DNA of 64,000 nt from the NCBI GenBank assembly GCA_947623455.1, contig OX392528.1, positions 52,098,322 to 52,162,321 on the forward strand, written 5' to 3'. Positions within the stretch are counted from its first letter, which is position 1; each line of letters starts with the position of its first letter. A program made the translations under genes and the position numbers. Source of the stretch: Mimachlamys varia (Eukaryota > Mollusca > Bivalvia > Pectinida > Pectinidae). Positions 44,960 through 57,062 of this stretch are shown in pieces. The notes under the pieces are model-generated. The model was not told the DNA's origin and ran no database searches. It saw only the letters and a program-made list of their open reading frames with translations.

Positions 44960-47930
44960 TCAATACTGAGGGGTTACATTGATTTCGAGATACTGAGAGG
45001 TTACACTCTTTTCCCCGATGCCAAGGGGTTACACTCATTTCTTCGGTACCGACATCGATACCAAGGGTTTACACTTATTTCTTCGGTACCGAGGGACTAC
45101 AATCGCTTCCCGGATACCAAAGGGTTACATTCATTCCCCGATACCCAAGGGTTACACTCATTTCCCGATACTGTAGGGTAACACTCATTTCCCCGACACT
45201 GTAGGGTTACACTCATTTCCCCGATACTGTAGGGTTACACTCATTTCCCGATACTGTAGCGTTACATTCATTTCCTCGATACTGTAGGGTTACACTCATT
45301 TCCCGATGCTGTAGGGTTACACTCATTTCCCCGATACTGTAGGGTTACACTCATTTCCACGATACTATAGGGTTACACTCATTTCCCGATACTGTAGGGT
45401 TACACTCATTTCCCCGATACTGTAGGGTTACACTCATTTCCCGATACTGTAGCGTTACATTCATTTCCTCGATACTGTAGGGTTACACTCATTTCCCCGA
45501 TACTGTAGGGTTACACTCATATCCACGATACTGTAGGGTTACACTATTTCCACGATACTGTAGGGTTACATTCATTTCCACGATACTGTAGGGTTACACT
45601 CATTTCCACGATACTGTAGGGTTACACTATTTCCACGATACTGTAGGGTTACATTCATTTCCACGATACTGTAGGGTTACACTCATTTCCACGATACTGT
45701 AGGGTTACACTATTTCCACGATACTGTAGGGTTACACTCATTTCCACGATACTGTAGGGTTACACTATTTCCCCGATACTGTAGGGTTACACTCATTTCC
45801 ACGATACTGTAGGGTTACACTCATTTCCCGATACTGTAGCGTTACACTCATTTCCTCGATACTGTAGGGTTACACTCATTCTCCGATACTGTAGGGTTAC
45901 ACTATTTCCCCGATATCGTAGGGTTACACTCATTTCCACGATACTGTAGGGTTACACTCATTTTCCCGATGCTGTAGGGTTACACTCATTTCCTCGATAC
46001 TGTAGGGTTACACTCATTTCCTCGATACTGTAGGGTTACACTAATTTCCCGATACTGTAGGGTTACACTTATGTCCCAATATTGTAGGGTTACACTCATT
46101 TCCACGATACTGTAGGGTTACACTCATTTCCACGATACTGTAGGGTTACACTCATTTCCCGATACTGTAGCGTTACACTCATTTCCTCGATACTGTAGGG
46201 TTACACTCATTCTCCGATATTGTAGGGTTACACTATTTCCCCGATACTGTAGGGTTACACTCATTTCCACGATACTGTAGCGTTACACTTATATCCCCGA
46301 TATCGTAGGGTTACACTCATTTCCACGATACTGTAGGGTTACACTCATTTCCCGATACTGAGGGGTTACACTCATTTCCACGATACTGTAGGGTTACACT
46401 CATTTCCCGATACTGAGGGGTTACACTCATTTCCACGATACTGTAGGGTTACACTCATTTCCACGATACTGAGGGGTTACACTCATTTCCACGATACTGT
46501 AGGGTTACACTCATTTCCCGATACTGTAGCGTTACACTCATTTCCTCGATACTGTAGGGTTACACTCATTCTCCGATACTGTAGGGTTACACTATTTCCC
46601 CGATATCGTAGGGTTACACTCATTTCCACGATACTGTAGGGTTACACTCATTTTCCCGATGCTGTAGGGTTACACTCATTTCCTCGATACTGTAGGGTTA
46701 CACTCATTTCCACGATACTATAGGGTTACACTCATTTCCCGATGCTGTAGGGTTACACTCATTTCCCCGACACTGTAGGGTTACACTCATTTCCCCGACA
46801 CTGTAGAGTTACACTCATTTCCCCGACACTGTAGGGTAACACTCATTTCCACGATACTGTAGGGTTACACTAATTTCCCGATACTGTAGGGTTACACTCA
46901 TTTCCCGATACTGTAGGGTTACACTTATGTCCCAATATTGTAGGGTTACACTCATTTCCCGATACTCTAGCGTTACACTCATTTCCACGATACTGTAGGG
47001 TTACACTCATTTCCATGATACTGAGAAGTTACAATCATTTCCACGCTACTGAGGGGTTACAATCATTTCCAAGATATTGAAAGGTTGCACTCTTTTTCAC
47101 GATACCTTAGGGTTACACTCATTTTCACGATACTGTAGGGTTACACTTATGTCCCTATACTTTAGGGTTACACTATTTCCCCGATACTGTAGGGTTACAC
47201 TCATTTCCCCGATACTATAGGGTTACACTCATTTCCACGATACCGAGGGGTTACACTCATTTCCACGATACCTTAGGGTTACACTCATTTCCCGATACTG
47301 TAGGGTTACACTCATTTCCACGATACTATAGGGTTACACTCATTTCAACGATACTGTAGGGTTACACTCATTTCCATGATACAGTAGGGTTACACTCATT
47401 TCAACGATACCGATGGGTTACACTCATATCCACGATACCGATGGGTTACACTCATTTCCACGATACTGAGGGGTTACACTCATTTCCACAAAACCGAGGG
47501 ATTACCCCATTTCCACGATACTGAGGGCTTACACTCATTTCCACAATATTGAGAGGTTACATTCATTTCCACGATATTGAGAAGTTACACTCATTTTTGC
47601 GATGCCCATCGGTAACATCCATGAATTTTTTCAATGAGTTACACTAGTTTCCTTGATACTCGGAGGTAAAACTAATTTCTTAGATATAAAGGGGTTACAC
47701 TCATTTTCTCAATACCATGGGGTCAACTCCTTTCATTGATACTGAGGGGTTACACTCAATCCTCGATACCAAGGAATTACAATCATTTCCTTGATACCAT
47801 GAGATTACACTCATTTCCCCGATACTGAGGGGTTACACTCATTTCCCCGATACTGAGTGGGTTACACTCATTTCCCCGATACTGAGTGGGTTACACTCGC
47901 TTCCTATTGCCAAGAAGTTACATTCATTAT
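44960..47930. repeat. 28-bp satellite-like array (GATACTGTAGGGTTACACTC)
   Basis: About 3 kb of roughly 100 units, consensus CGATACTGTAGGGTTACACTCATTTCCA with 23-28-bp length variants, are most uniform at about 45170-46980 and degenerate at both edges. A long-range duplication is visible: about 45796-46020 recurs with the same variant order at 46486-46710 (offset 690 bp). It starts about 470 bp after the gene A polyadenylation signal. Confidence 0.96.
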
Positions 47931-48129
47931 CTAATACCGAGGGGTTTTACCAAATCTGAAAACCCCGAGGGTGGAATTTCCTTATCTAACACCACTGGTC
48001 ATGAAAGAGTATTTTTCATATCGAATTATAGTAAAGTCAAAGTTGTATTCGATATATAATTATGCATGCAATTTCCATGTTTATTCACTTGTTCCATAAT
48101 TGAAATTTTATAAATAATCGGATATAACA

Positions 48130-48305
48130 CGTGGAGCCAACAAACACTACAATTCTTCTGTCCAGTTTCGTGTCAGGATCCTCAAGCTGCCCGCCATTGT
48201 AGGAAATCCATTGCAGAAGGTTGTGCTTGTGACCAGGGGTTTGTGAAGAATGAAGGACAATGTACACGTGTCAAGGAGTGCAGATGTAGAGATGATGATG
48301 GAACA
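48130..48305 (+). pseudogene. orphan TIL exon relic
   Basis: CPVSCQDPQAARHCRKSIAE and GCACDQGFVKNEGQCTRVKE, then CRCRDDDGT, closely match TIL copy 2 of gene A (CDQGFMRNEGQC...CRDNDGT). The 5' part is damaged: GGAGCCAACAAACACTAC would encode GANKHY, but the preceding Cys codon reads CGT. Roughly ten bases between HY and CPVSC are also missing, which shifts the frame. There is no usable donor. It lies after the gene A 3' end and before gene B, so it is a leftover of a third paralogue or of a partial duplication. Confidence 0.8.
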
Positions 48306-48690
48306 ATTAACACAAACTTATCTGTAATTCATTTTACGACAATCAAATGATTTAAAGAACAATTAGCACAAAATTGTCTGGGATTCGTTTTATGACAATC
48401 AAAATTTTAATGATTCATAGAATAATTAACACAAACGTGTCTATTATTTGTTTTACGACAATCAAATGATTCATAGAATAATTAACACAAAATTGTCTGG
48501 GATTCGTTTAACGACAATCAAATGATTCATAGAATAATTAACACAAACGTGTCTATTATTTGTTTTACGACAATCAAATGATTCATAGGATAATTAACAC
48601 AAACTTGTCTGTGATTCATTTTACGACAATCAAATGCTTCATGAAACAATTAACAAACATTTTTCTATAATTCATTTTACGACACTCAAA
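48303..48690. repeat. ~60-bp tandem repeat (AATTAACACAAACGTGTCTA)
   Basis: Six to seven units, each with AATTAACACAAA, TTTACGACAATCAAATGATT and CATAGAATAATTAACAC, start exactly at the broken edge of the orphan TIL exon. Confidence 0.9.
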
Positions 48691-50860
48691 TGATTTATAC
48701 CATAATATATCAAATATGATTTACAAACTAGCTTGTAAAACTGGAACTATTTATCAAAACTAATACAATTCACGATAGAGAAAATTTATGCGAAGGTTTA
48801 TATCATTTTCGTTCCACTGACCTCGTCATGTTTAATCTTCATTTTGATTTAATTCGACAGAAATAGCGGCTTCTATTACATTGATACTCCGTCAAAAACG
48901 TCAAATATTCATTCGTATTTACCTTATGTTGAGGACGTTAACAGTTTGTGTTTAATTTTGAAACAATGATAATGAAATACTTTCCATTTTAACCCATCGT
49001 ACATCATTCCAAATGATGGTGAGTATTAAAAACCCATTACAACTTTGAAGTTTATTGGTTGAGTATTAACATAAATGATTGAAAACCTGTGTTAAAACAC
49101 TTCTCGATCAAACAGTTTAAAAATGTTGACATGATACAGGCGAAATGTAACGGTATTATAGATGAACAAAACTCCGATGTCCTGAAGCGAGATACTCATT
49201 TAACTTATATTATCATATTAACATAAATTGTTAAAAGTAAGTAAAATTCTCGACACGCATTTAGGCAATAAAGAAGACAATCATACTTCATTCATGATTA
49301 ATATTACGTATTCTGTATACTAAAGGAGTAATGTGACGAAATATAACGTCCGGTTTGTTTTGAATTATATTAAACACACGTAATATACATGTAACAGGGA
49401 CAATTAATTGTACAATAAGGATATCCCAAACGGTTCTTATCGCCCACGTTTGTCCCCTCCTTTTCTCTTCTTTCGTCTTATTTCCTCTTAATCTTTAGCT
49501 ATCAAAGGCCAAGATGACTGTTACCTATTTTGTTTTTTTTTTAGCAATCCTAAAATCAAAAGTTATCGTTTTCCCGTAGCTTCATTTGACCAAAAAAATA
49601 CACTGGCCAGGGGAGTATCTAAGATAAGGGAAGGAAACAGTTCCTATCATTTATAGAGTGTTTCTCTTCCATTCTTCCTAGCTTACCTCTTTGAAGATCA
49701 AACAACTACAATTTTGTAAGCTTGGTTCGCATGGCTTCGCATAGCTTCGCATTCGCAATGCTATTTTTATGCACTGACAAACACGTGCGTGGCGTCATAT
49801 AATTTACTAAAGGAGAGTGTATGATTTGTGATATGCTTTGTGAAAAAGACACTTTTTAGGATATTTTTAAAAAGTGTTTTTAACCAATAGTTGTCCTTTA
49901 ATTATATCGATCACCCCTTGCTGTAACTGTTTAACATGAATATTGTATTTATTTGCCATACTTTAAGTTCAATATTCAGAATGTAAGACCCTGACAGACG
50001 CAAGATAAGTGAGAAACTACTTCTTGAACAATATCATAAAATACCGTATGTTAGCTATATATTAATATATGAGCCCAGTTAAGTTCAGTGTTACAACGTT
50101 TTTCGGTAAACCGTTGCTCTGAGCAGTAATCAATACGGTTACTGACCAATACAAAGAGTTATAACGATATACCCCAGACAGAATAAAACAAGTCAAGAGT
50201 TATCTACCGTCTTGCTTGCTCGTGAATAAAAACAAAATCAATCAAATTCTGATGTTTTACTTTACTATTATGAATATTATTGAAATTTAATTTTCCGAAA
50301 TACAATTCAGAATATGTCTTTAAACTGTTTGGTATTATGAATAAGGTTATAATATGATAATAAATGCTATAAGGGCTGTACATCTGGTTAATGATCGATT
50401 TGATTTTATATAAAACTCAACATTTTTCAACTGTTCTAATTGTTGTTGCTTTCAAGCACAGATGCGTTTGAATGCACGCTGATGTGTAATCAAAGCTCCC
50501 CTAAACCCTAATTGGTCTGATATGTAGTGGTGTAAGCCTTGAAATGACTGTAGAATAGTATGTGCATTAACACTATACTAGCAGCTACACGTGCTATTTC
50601 ACGATGAGGGACTGGTTCTCGAAGCAGTTGTATAATGGAAGTGTAATGCCTTTGAACCAGTTGACTGAAACAAAGCACGACATAAGCGGGTCCAGGATTT
50701 TAGGTTAGGGGTTTGGGTGAGGAAGTGGGCTGGGATCTGCAGTTAACCTGTTTCTTATTAGTGCACTGAAAAGGGGATGTAGGATTGTTTCGAAGGGTAG
50801 ATTTTAAGAATGAAACAGTGTTCAAGTTGAATGGGAATATTTATGAAGGTAGCTACACAA
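48691..50860. other. gene-free interval
   Basis: No exon, RNA gene or clear repeat was recognised over about 2.2 kb of AT-rich sequence. No conserved domain is visible in any frame. Confidence 0.45.
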
Positions 50861-50889
50861 AATGTATTCATCTAGGTACAATAGGATTG

Positions 50890-51745
50890 ATGAAATAGAG
50901 GTAATTTGGACATCCCAATGGGAACTAAGTATGCTCCACTTTTGGCTAACTTGTTTTTGATTGCATACGAGGCTGAACTTGTGGAGAGGCTTATCAGGAC
51001 AGGTACCGGGTAACAAAAACCTGTCCAAATCTTTCACTGTCAGGTATATCGACGATGTGTTGTCTATAAACAACGGGAAGTTTACTGACCTAGTCAATCG
51101 TACATATATATACTCTAATGAACTTGAGATTAAGGATACACAGACGCTCCTTCATCAGCTTCCTACCTCGGTCTTTACTTAAACTATGACCAGCACGGGC
51201 AGCTTACTACCAAGCTTTATGATAAACGTGACGATGTCGATTTTCCTATCGTGAACTTTCCCTTTCTTGATAGTCAGATAGTAACATCCCTGATTTTCCA
51301 TCCTATGGTATTTACATGTCGCAGCTGATTCGCTATTTTAGGGCTTGCTCTGAATATCGAGATTTTCGTGATAGATGTCAGTTGCTGACGAACAAACTTA
51401 CGGTACAGGGTTTCGAGAGATGCAGGTTGATAAAGACTATGGACAAGTTTTATGGTCGCCATCTTGGTTTCATTGAGAACTATTCTGTATCTTTTTGTGA
51501 TATGAAGATGGACGTTTTTGAGTATGCTCATTAGTGTGCTCCAATGACAATGATGACTCGATTAACATGGCGGGTGTCGTCGATGAAGCAGAAGACGCTT
51601 ACTCTTCCGGAATACCTGGTCTTATTCTCCTGTACTTTTACGACAGTATCCATGTAAATATTTCCCTTTCTTCATATTTTGCCTCTAGTTTAATTGATTA
51701 TGGTTTTGCTGATGCTTTGGTATTCTCTGATTTTTTAAATTCATT
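50890..51745 (+). mobile_element. reverse-transcriptase element, 5'-truncated, broken ORF
   Basis: Pieces of a reverse transcriptase are readable in shifting frames. They include the stretch equivalent to GTNCAPLLADLF (frameshifted here), the catalytic box RYIDDVLSINN at about 51040-51072, IKDTQ, and the C-terminal MSQLIRYFRACSEYRDF, FYGRHLGF and DVFEYAH, closing with TAG at 51532-51534. A complete 3' tail follows to about 51740. No endonuclease domain is seen. The class is uncertain: Penelope-like or another non-LTR type. Multiple frameshifts make it inactive. Confidence 0.82.
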
Positions 51746-51959
51746 AACGATAAGAAAATGGACAAAGCTTAAAACCTATGAGAAAGTAAAAACACTATGT
51801 AAATCTTGGGACACGTGTCTTTGTTTACAAACCCCTCAATTTTATTTTTGTTGCTGTGACGGGACGATGCCGAATTGGCTCATTACGGGCAGTATTACTA
51901 ATTTGACCAAACAGCAGCCGAGATACTCGAAATTTCAATCAAATAATGACGCTTAAATA

Positions 51960-52439
51960 CATAGTGAAACAGTGTTTTTTCTTTTTTATTGCAGCACCAT
52001 CATTTAAATAATTGTAGCATCATTATAACTGTGCGCCTTTCATTCAAGATATTTCAATGTTGTCAAACTCGATGAATATTTTGCTAAATAACAACCTTTC
52101 CAGGGATATATAGCTATAGAGTTATTTATTTATCATTTTCTTGCAAATTGCATTCATAAGTCAATTTCATCGCTTGAATTTAACTTTATGAATTCTACAT
52201 TTCGTGTATAATAGGATAAACCTTAAGTACCCTAAAATTTTGACACTCAAAAATAACTACAGAGTTTTATGCCTCTCTCATATAATTGTTGCACTGATGA
52301 TTTACTGGATATGCCAACTTTTTCTACCTGTTTTCCTTAAACCTCTCCCCCCTTAAGTTTTATCAAAATACTTAAAGTAGTTGTTTCAAAGTACTGAAAA
52401 CATTTATTTATTAAGGTTTGGGGTATCTTTGCACCAAAT
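51960..52439. other. gene-free interval
   Basis: Nothing recognisable; AT-rich, with no exon or repeat. Confidence 0.4.
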
Positions 52440-53070
52440 TATTGATTTTTTTTTGTCATTCTCAAATTTCATTTATGGTTTTCCTTGGTGTCCGTTTGTG
52501 TATTGTTTATTTTTAGACAGATCAAAATAAATAAAATGGCCCAGAGGCGGCCATCTTGGATATTGGCAATACTAGTTTGTGGTCGCTATTCCTTTGGAAA
52601 TCCTGGAGATATCTTTTTAAACTCGACATGCAGGTTCCCCTTGGTTTCTAGTTATGCATAGTCCATTTTCTGACAGATCCAATAAATAAGATGGCCGTGA
52701 AATTGTTGATATAAAAGTTTGTTGTCATTCTTTCCCGAGAAATACTGGATGTTTCATTCTTATTTATATGCATTATCTAGTTTTTCAACTAATCAAAAAA
52801 CAACACGGTCGACAGGCGGCCATCTTGGATCAGAAAATTAAAGTTTACTTTCCTATTGCTTGAGAAAATCTGGATGGATCATTCTCAAATGTCATATGCA
52901 GCTTCCCATTATTACTTAGTTGTGCATTGTTCTTTTTTCGAACTGATCTGAGAAGTGTTCGAGAGGAGGTCATCTAGGAGTTTTGACGGTAAAGTTTATT
53001 ATTGTTATTTCATGACAAGTAATTGATGGATCATTTCAAATTTTATATGCAGGTTTGGATTGGTCTGTTA
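52440..53070. repeat. diverged ~130-150-bp tandem repeat (GGCGGCCATCTTGGAT)
   Basis: Four imperfect units are each marked by a GCGGCCATCTTGGAT-like word (about 52546, 52689, 52817, 52966) and by GGATCATTCTCAAAT / TATGCAGGTT and TAGTTGTGCAT motifs at matching offsets. They are non-coding. Confidence 0.72.
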
Positions 53071-53904
53071 GAGATCACGTAACACATAATATGCTGCACC
53101 TCTTAATAGATTTGCTCACAGGGAAAAAGATATCTTATAGTACTTTTTTAAATTGATAAGACATCAAAACATTTTAAACAGTTGAAATGATATGCAGCTG
53201 AAACAAACACAATCTAACTCTGTTGCAGGCTTTAATTATATTGAGAGATCAAAGAGAGTCCTTTTGTTGATATTGATGTGCATGCCATTACATGAAATAC
53301 ATGCACAGATTGTATCAATTTGAAAAAAGGATGGATATGAATGACAGACATCTCGATATTAAGTTTTTAAATCATGTTTTTTTTTCCGAATGAGACTGTA
53401 TACGCTTGTAAATAATCATTTGGGATGGTTTTAGAATTGGACGTTTTATTGTATATTGCTAGTCAGTTCGCACTTACGTAGGATTAGTCGTACCTGTTTA
53501 CACCGTCAACTTTATTGAAAATAGCTTAATAAGTACGTGAAGTGATTCGCAAGATATATTTAACATATTACTGAAAAAAATCATTTGATTAGTCATATGC
53601 ATACAAAAGTATTGAACAGCAATAACGCTGTGACGAAAATAAAAAGAGAAAAGAAATCGTTATTTTTTCATAAATAATAGAAATTTCAACAAAACATTGT
53701 TCGACTTCCTAACCTGAAATCATAAGTGTTAGCACGACGTTTGGACTAACTCACTCGAAACAAAGACATCATTGACTCGAGGTTTTGATGAAATGTCATA
53801 CTTATTCGAAAGTTTGAAAGAATTCTTTAAAAATGATTTTTATCCCTTTGAAATATCTACATTATTACTTGACATTTTATGAAACAAAGTTTAGTTCATA
53901 TTGA

Positions 53905-53990
53905 GGGTTATTTTGATTTCTGTTCCTAGTTTGATAGATTTTGAATTGGGATTATGCTTCTGTTGACGCCTCGGTATTCCCTGGTGTTTT
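53905..53990 (+). mobile_element. reverse-transcriptase 3' tail, diverged
   Basis: It runs from GTTCATATTGAGGGTTATTTTG through CTAGTTTGATAGATTTTGAA to GACGCCTCGGTATTCCCTGG, matching the family terminus with substitutions. Confidence 0.68.
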
Positions 53991-54144
53991 CCTTGTTTTT
54001 GTTTCTTTTGGATACAAAAAATCCTTATAGATAAAAGTTTTATTTTTCTACTACATTTTTAGAAATAACATGTAATGTCATTGCTTTCCCAATATTATTG
54101 CTGAATCCTTCCTTTAACTGTCAGTAAATTTAATTAATCACATT

Positions 54145-54520
54145 TCTGGCCCGTTCAGTCATGTCATACGGTCAAGTCATAATATGGTATTACACGTGTG
54201 AAATAACACTATTGTGACGTCATTAACAAATTACGTCTTCATGACTTCATATGATTGTCTCGACAGTGAAAATCGAACCGTCACAGAAGAAATTTGCATT
54301 TTGTATTGAGAATGAATCTTTTTGGTGTAATTTTGAATTTATCAAACTCATTAAATAATTTTGATATGTCACTCGCCTAAAGGCTCGTGACATATTAAAT
54401 TATTGAATTCGTTTAATAAATTCCATATTACATCAATAACACTTCGGTATTCTCTAATTTATCATCGACACTCGTGTAAGATCCTCTATTTATCATCTAT
54501 CTATAACTTGCACCATTCTA
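54145..54520. mobile_element. dispersed palindrome-rich element
   Basis: CCCGTTCAGTCATGTCATA and AATATGGTATTACA match about 29410-29460. The later part, GTCACTCGCCTAAAGGCTCGTGAC with flanking complementary AAATAATT / AATTATT, forms a hairpin. A related segment occurs at about 20418-20510 (CACGAGCCTTAAGGCG, AATAAAGTCCATATTACATT). It is probably a decayed DNA transposon family. Confidence 0.55.
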
Positions 54521-54584
54521 TTACGACTACTCAAATATATTCATGATTGCCTACCTCATCCTGTGCTCTTAGCGCTGTGTTTAT

Positions 54585-54845
54585 ACTATGGGCAAGTTGT
54601 ATGGTCGCCATCTTGATCTCATCGAGAAATATTCTGTATCTTTGTGTGATATAAAGATGGACCTTTTTTAGTTTGCTTGTTAGTGTGTTTACTTGTTGTA
54701 ATGAAAATGATGACTCTTATTTTCTTATGCTCTTACGAGAGTCTCCATGTAAATCTTTTCTTTGTTCCCATTTTGCCCCTAGTTTAATCAATTTTGAGTT
54801 CAGATTATGGTTTTGTCGACGCTTTGGTATTCTCTGATTTTTTTT
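54585..54845 (+). mobile_element. reverse-transcriptase element, 3'-end fragment
   Basis: ATGGGCAAGTTGTATGGTCG leads into ATCTTGATCTCATCGAGAAA, then a tail lacking the GTCGTCGATGAAGC part, ending TTTGGTATTCTCTGATTT. It lies 225 bp upstream of the gene B start. Confidence 0.86.
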
Positions 54846-55013
54846 TGTATACAGTCATGTTTCAGCTGCTGCTAACGATGTAAGCCTGAAGGTCGTTTCG
54901 ATTGCTAAGCACGTCTTTAAAAGTAGCTTATTCCCTTCCCTACCTGCTTAAAGCGATACTTTTTTGCCAACTCATGAATTTTAATGAGTTGAAACATGTG
55001 TTTAACTGTTCAG

Positions 55014-55020
55014 TATAAAA
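55014..55020 (+). promoter_or_regulatory. gene B TATA-like box
   Basis: TATAAAA lies 56 nt before the gene B start codon. An RNA start about 30 nt downstream (near 55045) would leave a short 5' UTR. The call rests on position and sequence alone. Confidence 0.5.
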
Positions 55021-55069
55021 TAACCTAACTGACTTAGTCTTTTTAACATGAAATGTTCTGTGGACGAAA

Positions 55070-55112
55070 ATGACTCGGCTGCATCTGCTTGTACTTCCTG
55101 CCATTCTGTTTA
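55070..55112 (+). CDS. gene B exon 1: signal peptide start
   Basis: ATG opens MTRLHLLVLPAILF, a short basic-then-hydrophobic leader, and the exon ends CTGTTTA|GTGAGT leaving one base. An earlier ATG at 55048 is in another frame that stops at 55113, so the ATG at 55070 was chosen. The split Ile codon is completed by the next exon. Confidence 0.78.
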
Positions 55113-55689
55113 GTGAGTATGTCTTGTGTGTATCTTATATTCAATACATAATTATGAATTTTTGTTAAATATTTATAGTTTGCATTGTTATGCCGTAGCA
55201 CATAAGCATTTCCATTTATTTGACGCTAATTGTTCTCAGTTATATCAAATTTGTCAACAATTGAGTTATTTATTGATTTTTTTATAACACTTTCTTTATC
55301 CAATGTCACAACAACGACGGAAATGCATTATAACACAGATTTCTATTGCTTACAAACAAACATTAAAGGGTGCAATATTATAAATAATCAGTTTTCGGCA
55401 ACGAAAAACATTTTTTGAAACATGATTGTTCTAGTACGAAAAAGTTATTAGATATCCGTGCAATATATGATGGAATGATGTGCGTGTGTGCCTCAACAAG
55501 TGATTTTTATATGCCATAAAGAAATTTGTATGGCACTTGTTTGCTACAATCTATATGAACCTGTATATGCTTACTTTAACGGGATGCGTCAACATGCTAT
55601 TTTCGTTGTTTTAAATACGCATTTTTGACAGACAACATATCTTGGTCAGTCGATCATTTAATATAATTTCGATCCCATGTTATTTCAGT

Positions 55690-55719
55690 TATTTCACAAA
55701 CAAACGGCCACCTTCAAGG
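55690..55719 (+). CDS. gene B exon 2: 30-nt microexon finishing the signal peptide
   Basis: The acceptor TGTTATTTCAG and the donor CAAG|GTTAGT bound 30 nt encoding IISQTNGHLQ plus one base. Phase agrees on both sides. With exon 1 it gives a hydrophobic core ending near SQTNG, where signal peptidase could cut. The next Gly is completed by the SUEL exon (GPNQQ). Confidence 0.75.
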
Positions 55720-56009
55720 TTAGTATTAACAACATACTCTACTTTTTTTAGTGTAACATTGAAATTCTGAATCAGCTGAAATAAGGAGGTGATAATTAGA
55801 TAGTTATTTCTACATGTGTGTTTGTGGTATTTTAATGTTATCTGAAATTTACCCTCGGATGGTCAACTGTTACGTTATATCGATCAGCAATGTCCATGAC
55901 GAAAATGTAATTGAAATGATAGCTGTGTCGTAAGAAAAGATTGTTTGTTTGGAATAAATGTTTCAGTTTTGATTTGTTCGCAAAAATTGTTATGATAAGT
56001 TATACTCAA

Positions 56010-56400
56010 TGTAAATAATATATAAGTTTATAGTTAAATTCAATGAAAATGATATATTGTATTAGTTTATAGTTATATTCAATGTTAAAACATTATATTT
56101 GTTTAAAGTTATACTCAATGAAAATGATATATTAGTTTACAGTTATACTCAATGTAAATCATATATTTGTGTATACTTATACTCAATGAAAATAATATAT
56201 TACATGTAGTTTATAGGTGACCCAATGTAAAATAATATATTACTTGATAATTATACTCAATGTAAAAATAATATATTACTTTATAATTACACTCAATGTA
56301 AAATAGTATATTCATTTATAATTGTACTCAAAGTAAAATAATATATTCAGTTATCATTGTTAATTATGTACAATAATGTGTTCATTTATAGTTTTTATTT
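56010..56400. repeat. ~34-bp degenerate tandem repeat (TTATACTCAATGTAAAATAA)
   Basis: About eleven imperfect units of TTATAGTTATACTCAATGTAA plus AATAATATATTAG lie in the intron before the gene B SUEL exon. Confidence 0.85.
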
Positions 56401-56480
56401 GTATGTATAATATTACATTTGATATTTTTTGCTGATGATCTGTGTTTGTTTTGCATTACAACCGAATCATTCACATGCAG

Positions 56481-56780
56481 GGCCGAACCAACAAAATATT
56501 CTGATCTGTGAAAGCCAAACTAAATTTATCGGATGCAAGGATGGTGGAATAATCAAAATCGTTGAAGCTATATATGGCAGGTTGGAGACGCTTAAATGCC
56601 CCAGTGTAAAGAACTTGTTTGGCAGAACAAATTGCAAAGCGTCCTCGTCTTTGGAAAAGGTTCGAAACAGCTGCGAAAATAAAACTCACTGCCTTTTATC
56701 GGCTTCAATTTCTGTATTTGGTGATCCTTGTTATGGCACTTTCAAGTATCTAGAAGTCACATACAGATGTATACCACCAG
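56481..56780 (+). CDS. gene B exon: SUEL-type lectin domain
   Basis: The 300-nt exon runs from TCACATGCAG to CCACCAG|GTAAAT. The translation carries canonical SUEL features: ILICESQTKFIGCKDGG, AIYGRLETLKCP, the YGR sugar-contact motif, NCKASSSLEKVRNSCENKTH, FGDPCYGTFKYLEVTYRC. The intact YGR and FGDPC motifs are those that contact sugar in rhamnose-binding lectins, so this copy is more likely to bind carbohydrate than the gene A copy, which has YGQ and KPC. Confidence 0.95.
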
Positions 56781-56824
56781 GTAAATATCATGTTTAAGTT
56801 TGCTTAAGTTGTAGAAAATAAATC

Positions 56825-57062
56825 AGAGAATTACAAAGCGTCAACAAAACCATATTCAGAACTGAAAACCGGTCTAACTAGAGCTTGTAAAAGTACAAGA
56901 ACATAAGCCCAGATCGTCCGGAAGAGTAAGCGTCTTCTGCTTCATCGACGACACCCGCCATGTAAATATTGGTCACATCCAAGTAAATGATAATAATAAA
57001 TAAGAGAATACGGAAGGGTTAACAAAATCATAATCCAAACTCAAAATCGATTAAACCAGGGG
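56825..57062 (-). mobile_element. two reverse-transcriptase 3' fragments, minus strand
   Basis: The first, 56825-56995, runs from GAGAATTACAAAGCGTCAAC to CGCCATGTAAAT and has an internal deletion. A second tail start (57003-57060, GAGAATACGGAAGGGTTAAC through AATCGATTAAACCAGGGG) abuts the plus-strand reverse-transcriptase copy at 57063 head-on. Confidence 0.83.

Noticed and set aside
44960..47930. GTAGGGTTAC units resembling telomeric TTAGGG
   Set aside because: The unit is 28 bp, contains TAGGGTTA only once per unit, and is not a TTAGGG tandem run; the resemblance is coincidental.
51534..51956. 140-codon frame after the RT relic
   Set aside because: It translates the 3' tail of the retroelement plus flanking sequence; the same tail is non-coding in all other copies.
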